From a virus, in the IMG/VR virus record IMGVR_UViG_3300004181_000048, positions 1 through 23,644 of that record: a DNA stretch of 23,644 nt. One strand, written 5' to 3'. This document shows positions 19,806 through 23,644 of this stretch, in pieces. Positions within the stretch are counted from its first letter, which is position 1, and every line of letters starts with the position of its first letter. Made by a program: the position numbers and the translations under genes. Under the pieces are notes generated by a model. That model did no database searches. It was not told the DNA's origin and worked only from the letters and a program-made list of their open reading frames with translations.

Positions 19806-21290
19806 ATGACCGTTTCGTTTAATAACATGCCAGCAAATCAGCGTGTGCCGTTATTTTATGCTGAGGTAGATAACTCGCAAGCGGGCTATTTTAGCCAAAA
19901 CTTGCGTACATTGATTATCGGCCAAAAGCTTGCAGCTGGTATTGGGACACCTAATGTGCCCACCTTAGTTTCTAAAACTGATCAGGCTAAAACATTGGCT
20001 GGTGTTGGCTCTATTGCTGCAAAAATGCATGAGATTTACCGTGCGAATGATGCCACTGGTGAAGTATGGATGCTGTTACTTGATGACTTAGGTGCTGGTG
20101 TAGCTTCAGTCAACACTATTACTGTGACAGGGCCATCGACAGAGGCCGGTACTTTAGCGTTATATATCGGCGCGCAAAAAACACAAATCACGGTGTTAAG
20201 TGGTGATACCGCTACTGTGGTGGCTGCTGCGATTGCGGCTGCGATTACTGCTGACTCTACATTACCAGTGACCGCTTCAGCTGCTGCCGGTGTCGTAACC
20301 TGTACCGCTAAGCATAAAGGTTTAATCTCTAGCGATATTAAACTTCAAGTTAACTTCCGTGGCTTAGCTGGCGGTGAAAAAACACCGGCGGGCTTAACAG
20401 TAGCTTTTGCTCAAACGGTTGCTGGCACTGGCGTGAGTGTATTAACGACAGCTTTAGCGGCGTTAGGTGATGAACAATACGACTTCATCATTCATCCATA
20501 CACTGATAGCACCTCATTAGATGCCTTCAAAACATTGATGAATGATACGACAGGCCGCTGGGCTTACAACCGCCAAATTTATGGCCATGTATATTCTGCC
20601 AAGTCTGACACATTCTCAAACCTACAAGCGTTAGGTGTGGCACGTAATGATCAACATGCGACGGTAGCAGGCTTTGAAGTTGCGGTACCCAATCCAGTAT
20701 GGGAATACGTAGCTGCTTACGGCGCACGTAACGCCGTATTCATTGCAGCAGATCCAGCACGCCCAACGCAAACGGGTGAGTTGGTAGGTATCCTTCCAGC
20801 ACCTTCACAAAATCGATTTATCGGCACCGAGCGTGGCACATTATTGAATAGCGGTATTGCAACTAGCTATGTTGGCGCAGGTGCAGTGCGTATTGAGCGT
20901 GCGATTACCACTTACCAAAAAAATGCATTTAACCAAACTGATCCTAGCTATTTAGATTCTGAAACGATGCATACGCTAAGTTATGTTTTGCGCCGTTTAC
21001 GTTACATCGTCACGCAAAAATATCCACGCCATAAATTAGCAAATGACGGTACCCGTTTTGGTGCTGGCCAAGCAATTGTTACACCAAGCGTAGTACGCGG
21101 TGAAATCATGGGTGAATATGCAGCACTTGAAGAATTAGGCATTGTAGAAAATCGCAAAGCCTTTGCAGCTAACTTGATTGTTGAGCGCAATGCGACTGAT
21201 CCAAATCGTTTAGATGTACTTTATCCGCCTGATTTGGTTAATCAATTACGCATTTTTGCAGTATTAGCGCAATTCAGACTTCAGTATTAA
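19806..21290 (+). CDS. Contractile tail sheath protein (Mu gpL-like), 494 aa
   Basis: MTVSFNNMPANQRVPLFYAE opens Mu-type sheaths. The central region has ANDATGEVWMLLLDD, a threonine/alanine-rich inserted domain (about residues 100-185), and YDFIIHPYTDSTSLDAFKTL. The C-terminus has LDSETMHTLSYVLRRLRYIV, RGEIMGEYAALEELGIVEN and VNQLRIFAVLAQFRLQY, which form the interlocking sheath arms. Contraction of this protein drives the tail tube through the host envelope. The ATG at 19806 follows AGGAGGG, the best ribosome site in the window, in line with high copy number. Length is close to Mu gpL. Confidence 0.93.
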   Translation: MTVSFNNMPANQRVPLFYAEVDNSQAGYFSQNLRTLIIGQKLAAGIGTPNVPTLVSKTDQAKTLAGVGSIAAKMHEIYRANDATGEVWMLLLDDLGAGVASVNTITVTGPSTEAGTLALYIGAQKTQITVLSGDTATVVAAAIAAAITADSTLPVTASAAAGVVTCTAKHKGLISSDIKLQVNFRGLAGGEKTPAGLTVAFAQTVAGTGVSVLTTALAALGDEQYDFIIHPYTDSTSLDAFKTLMNDTTGRWAYNRQIYGHVYSAKSDTFSNLQALGVARNDQHATVAGFEVAVPNPVWEYVAAYGARNAVFIAADPARPTQTGELVGILPAPSQNRFIGTERGTLLNSGIATSYVGAGAVRIERAITTYQKNAFNQTDPSYLDSETMHTLSYVLRRLRYIVTQKYPRHKLANDGTRFGAGQAIVTPSVVRGEIMGEYAALEELGIVENRKAFAANLIVERNATDPNRLDVLYPPDLVNQLRIFAVLAQFRLQY

Positions 21291-21308
21291 TTAGCAGTAT
21301 CAATCGTT

Positions 21309-21334
21309 AAAGCCCCTTGATTGGGGCTTTTTTT
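21309..21334 (+). terminator. Terminator-like hairpin between sheath and tube genes
   Basis: AAAGCCCC-TTGATT-GGGGCTTT followed by TTTT. The tube gene ATG lies 26 bases downstream behind GAAAGGA. Confidence 0.75.
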
Positions 21335-21359
21335 GTTTCAAAATTTGAAAGGAATCAAT

Positions 21360-21731
21360 ATGGCTACAGCTCCAAAAGTAGCTGGTACTTGCTATTGCAA
21401 AGTAGACGGTGACCAACTTGAAATTAAAAGTGATAGCGGCATTGAAGCCACTATGTTTGATACGACACGCGAGCCTGTAATGGGGCAAAGTGGCGTTGCT
21501 GGTTTAAAAGAAATGGCCATTACGCCAAGCGTTAAAGGCACATTTATTGTGACGCCAAACTTTCCAATTGATAAGCTAAATACAGCGACTGATATGACCA
21601 TCACCACTGAGTTTATCAACGGTAAAACCTACACATTATCAGGTGCGTTTCGCGTAGGTGATTCAACATTCAAGTCAGATAGTGGTGAAGTAGAGCTTGA
21701 ATTCAACGGTATCAAAGGTATTTGGGCATGA
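21360..21731 (+). CDS. Tail tube protein (Mu gpM-like), 123 aa
   Basis: MATAPKVAGTCYCKVDGDQL, then ATMFDTTREPVMGQSGVAGL and TPSVKGTFIVTPNFPIDKLN, ending in SDSGEVELEFNGIKGIWA, match the Mu-type tail tube family, a beta-sandwich that stacks in hexameric rings inside the sheath. The ATG follows AAGGA. It is next to the sheath gene and overlaps the chaperone gene by ATGA. Family length is about 118-125 aa, so it is intact. Confidence 0.92.
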   Translation: MATAPKVAGTCYCKVDGDQLEIKSDSGIEATMFDTTREPVMGQSGVAGLKEMAITPSVKGTFIVTPNFPIDKLNTATDMTITTEFINGKTYTLSGAFRVGDSTFKSDSGEVELEFNGIKGIWA

Positions 21732-22003
21732 AGCTGACTAGACCAATTACCGCCCATGATCAAGAGCTCAGCGAAATCACTTTACGTGAGCCTACTGGCC
21801 AAGAAATCTTAGATATCGGCTTTCCGTACCTCATTATTGTGGGTGAAGGTGATGAGACTGCGATGGAAATTCGCAGTAAAACTATCGGTAAATATATTTC
21901 TAAATTGGCTGGTATTCCACCGTCCTCAGTTGGTCAATTATCTGGTGCGGATCTATCCGGTTTGATGGCAGTCGTGCTGGGTTTTTTCGGGGTGGAAGCT
22001 TAG
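21728..22003 (+). CDS. Tail assembly chaperone, short form (Mu gp41-like), 91 aa
   Basis: KLTRPITAHDQELSEITLRE, then PTGQEILDIGFPYLIIVGEG and KTIGKYISKLAGIPPSSVGQ, then LSGLMAVVLGFFGVEA fit the Mu/FluMu gp41-like chaperone family. Most ribosomes would stop at TAG 22001-22003. The short form coats the tape measure during tail assembly together with the frameshifted longer form. The ATG at 21728 overlaps the tube stop. Confidence 0.85.
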   Translation: MKLTRPITAHDQELSEITLREPTGQEILDIGFPYLIIVGEGDETAMEIRSKTIGKYISKLAGIPPSSVGQLSGADLSGLMAVVLGFFGVEA

Positions 22004-22158
22004 GACAAAGTGATTTAGAAGACTTTACTAATCGGGTGTTTGAAGTGGCATTTTTTTGGCGCTCTGCACCCGATGCTTTGTTAGCGCTGCCACTAAGCAA
22101 ATTTGAATTGTACGAACAGCAAGCACACCGCATTAATAACATACGTAATAGGACTTAA
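21728..22158 (+). CDS. Tail assembly chaperone, long form by -1 frameshift, 143 aa
   Basis: At 21982-21988 the zero frame reads T_TTT_TTC, a canonical slippery heptamer. A -1 shift enters a frame that is open to TAA 22156-22158 and adds about 55 residues beginning RGGSLGQSDLEDFTNRVFEV, then AFFWRSAPDALLALPLSKFE and LYEQQAHRINNI. The W-x-P-x-x-L-x-x-L pattern plus a final helix is typical of the second part of chaperone pairs in tailed phages. This part has no start codon of its own with a ribosome site, and the tape-measure gene begins 2 bases after its stop. A downstream stimulator is not obvious; a weak AAAGT/ACTTT stem at 22007-22026 is the only candidate. Confidence 0.8.
21982..21988 (+). 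other. Programmed -1 frameshift site T_TTT_TTC
   Basis: The heptamer is in the correct register relative to the chaperone frame (codons TTT at 21983-21985 and TTC at 21986-21988), 12 bases before the zero-frame stop. Both tRNAs can re-pair after slipping back one base. Confidence 0.8.
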
Positions 22159-22160
22159 TA

Positions 22161-23644
22161 ATGGCCGATAAATTCCAGCTTAAAGCGATATTGTCGGCGG
22201 TGGATAAGATATCTCCCACCTTCAAGCAAATAAATAAATCTGCCAAGATTTTGCATAAGTCATTACGTGATATTGGCAATGCTGGCAGTGAGCTAATGCG
22301 TAAGGTGGGTATTCCTGCATTTTTATCATTCAGTGCGGTTTCATTTGCTGCCATTCGCGCAACACAAGCCTCTATAGAATATGCGAGTAGCATACAAGAT
22401 GCCGCTGATAGAACTGGTGCAGGCATTGAAAATTATCAGTCATTAGCCAATCAGCTAGGGCAGGTAGGTGGTACAGCTGAAGACGCCGAGGCTGCATTCA
22501 GCAAGTTTAATTTAGGCATCGCAAAAGGAGCCAAAAATAAAGAGTTTTTTACTTTAATGAAAAAACTCAAAGTACCTTTAAAAGATGCAAAAGGTAGCTT
22601 CTCATCACTCACTGATGTGTTGCCACAACTGGCAGCAGGCTTTGCTAAAAACAAAGACAACCCAGCCATTATGACGCGTATGGCCAAGGCGTTGTTCGGC
22701 AAAGGTGGCATTAAAATGATTCCCGTCTTGCTGGGTATTGCTGATGGCAGTTTGGCTTTAGCTGATGCGCAAAAGAAAATGGGCGCAATTGTTGAGACTG
22801 ATTCTGTAGGCGCATTAGATAACTTAGGCGACTCTTTAGACCGTGTTAAAACGCAAGCAAGAGCGACCATGGCTAATGCGTTAGCTAAATTAGTGCCGGT
22901 CATTCAACCAATTTTAGATTCCATGCAAGATTGGATCGGTAAGAATCAAGAGTTTATAAAATCAACAATTGTCAGCACACTCACTGAAGTAGTCAATGCA
23001 CTTAAAAACTTTGACTGGAAGGGGATGTTTGCTGATATTAAATCAGTGGTATCTCAGATTAGTGAGTTTGTAAAAGCCATCGGTGGTGTAAAAGTATTGA
23101 TTTATGGGCTTGGTTTAGCTTGGGCTGCTGGTCCAATTGCGGCCATCTTTACTATTGTTGGTGCCATTGGTAGGTTAAGTCTAGCGTTCACAGCATTAGC
23201 ACCAGTAGCTGGCACATCTGGCTTGAAAGCTGCAACATCATTTGCAGCTTCGCTAAATACAGGAATGACTGCTAGTTTAGGTGCTTTAGCGACAAGCGGC
23301 GCATTGCTTTTAGCTGCAGCTGGTATTGGTTATGCAATTGGTACTGTCATTAGCGATCACTTTTTAAGTGACGAATTCAAAGAGAATATTGGTCGAAATG
23401 TTGCTCGTACTCTAGCCTTCTTCGGCAATCAGGAGGCAAAAGATGCACTGATTAATTCTGGTGATATGGCACCTACAGTAAAAACCGCACCAAGTTATGG
23501 TCAACAAGGCTCTGGTGGATTATTTACCACCAACGCCGAATATGCAGCGATGGCACGTAATAAATCAAATTTAGTAGCAAATCAAAATAAGCTTAATGGT
23601 CAAATGACGGTTAAGTTTGAAAATGCACCTGCAGGTATGCGTGT
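22161..23644 (+). CDS. Tail tape measure protein (partial, at least 494 aa)
   Basis: An open frame runs from the ATG at 22161 (MADKFQLKAILSAVDKISPT) to the window edge. It shows tape-measure features: an N-terminal helical part, then the conserved segment SIQDAADRTGAGIENYQSLA and EDAEAAFSKFNLGIAKGA, long alanine-rich helices, two or three hydrophobic stretches around 23100-23340 (for example VLIYGLGLAWAAGPIAAIFT), and the ending so far QMTVKFENAPAGMRV, which resembles the C-terminal motif of Mu-like tape measures. It sets tail length and is injected or acts at the membrane. AGGA lies seven bases before the ATG. The 3' end is outside the window. Confidence 0.9.
   Translation, partial: MADKFQLKAILSAVDKISPTFKQINKSAKILHKSLRDIGNAGSELMRKVGIPAFLSFSAVSFAAIRATQASIEYASSIQDAADRTGAGIENYQSLANQLGQVGGTAEDAEAAFSKFNLGIAKGAKNKEFFTLMKKLKVPLKDAKGSFSSLTDVLPQLAAGFAKNKDNPAIMTRMAKALFGKGGIKMIPVLLGIADGSLALADAQKKMGAIVETDSVGALDNLGDSLDRVKTQARATMANALAKLVPVIQPILDSMQDWIGKNQEFIKSTIVSTLTEVVNALKNFDWKGMFADIKSVVSQISEFVKAIGGVKVLIYGLGLAWAAGPIAAIFTIVGAIGRLSLAFTALAPVAGTSGLKAATSFAASLNTGMTASLGALATSGALLLAAAGIGYAIGTVISDHFLSDEFKENIGRNVARTLAFFGNQEAKDALINSGDMAPTVKTAPSYGQQGSGGLFTTNAEYAAMARNKSNLVANQNKLNGQMTVKFENAPAGMR

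Noticed and set aside
1-23644. Transposable Mu-like phage
   Set aside because: The tail genes are Mu-like, but early control is lambda-like with cro/CI, Q-like and cos-type packaging genes, and no transposase genes are seen in the window.

Overview
This window is the regulatory, replication, packaging, head and tail part of a temperate tailed phage (prophage or phage genome). Base composition is fairly low in G+C, and the HK97-type head genes, P27 small terminase, YdaS-like Cro and CII(CP76)-like regulator are typical of proteobacterial phages. A betaproteobacterial host, for example a Methylophilaceae-like methylotroph, is my guess; nothing in the window proves it. No integrase, transposase, lysis gene, tRNA, rRNA or CRISPR array was seen.

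Layout. (1) About 1-3064, minus strand: a leftward early operon of tightly coupled genes, in transcription order a 74-aa protein, three small membrane or exported proteins, a 160-aa protein, a 603-aa ParB-family CTPase and the first codons of one more gene. It is driven by a promoter and operator at 3120-3164. (2) 3229-4540, minus strand: a lysogeny operon with a short HTH repressor, an exported OB-fold-like protein and an 83-aa protein, closed by a terminator. (3) 4576-4620: the divergent repressor/cro control region. It carries almost the same 44-bp double operator as the leftward promoter, in opposite orientation. (4) 4626-9447, plus strand: YdaS-like Cro, a small minus-strand zinc-ribbon pair, tandem terminators, a CII-like regulator, a Toprim/VapE primase-helicase, a symmetric array of 9-bp repeats (likely origin), two small genes and a Q-like antiterminator. 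(5) 9467-9558: a late promoter followed at once by a terminator, as in the lambda pR'/tR' arrangement. (6) 9573-23644, plus strand: HNH nuclease, a structured cos-like region, TerS, TerL, a small membrane protein, HK97 portal, S49 prohead protease, HK97 major capsid, connector and closure proteins, tail terminator, then a Mu-type contractile tail: DUF2635, sheath, tube, a frameshifted tail chaperone and the tape measure, which runs off the window.

How it works together. In a lysogen the repressor should bind both operator pairs and shut the leftward and rightward early promoters while its own operon expresses the exported protein. On induction Cro, CII and the primase-helicase are made, replication probably starts at the repeat array behind the helicase gene, and the Q-like protein lets polymerase pass the terminator after the late promoter and several hairpins placed in front of the abundant structural genes.

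The most unusual structure is the repeat array at 8312-8572: twelve 9-bp units in six blocks whose positions are mirror-symmetric to the base around coordinate 8442, with a 40-bp alternating purine-pyrimidine (Z-DNA-prone) tract over the centre. Other points of interest are the duplicated operator, an apparently leaderless cro, a T_TTT_TTC frameshift in the tail chaperone and a lysogeny-expressed exported protein.
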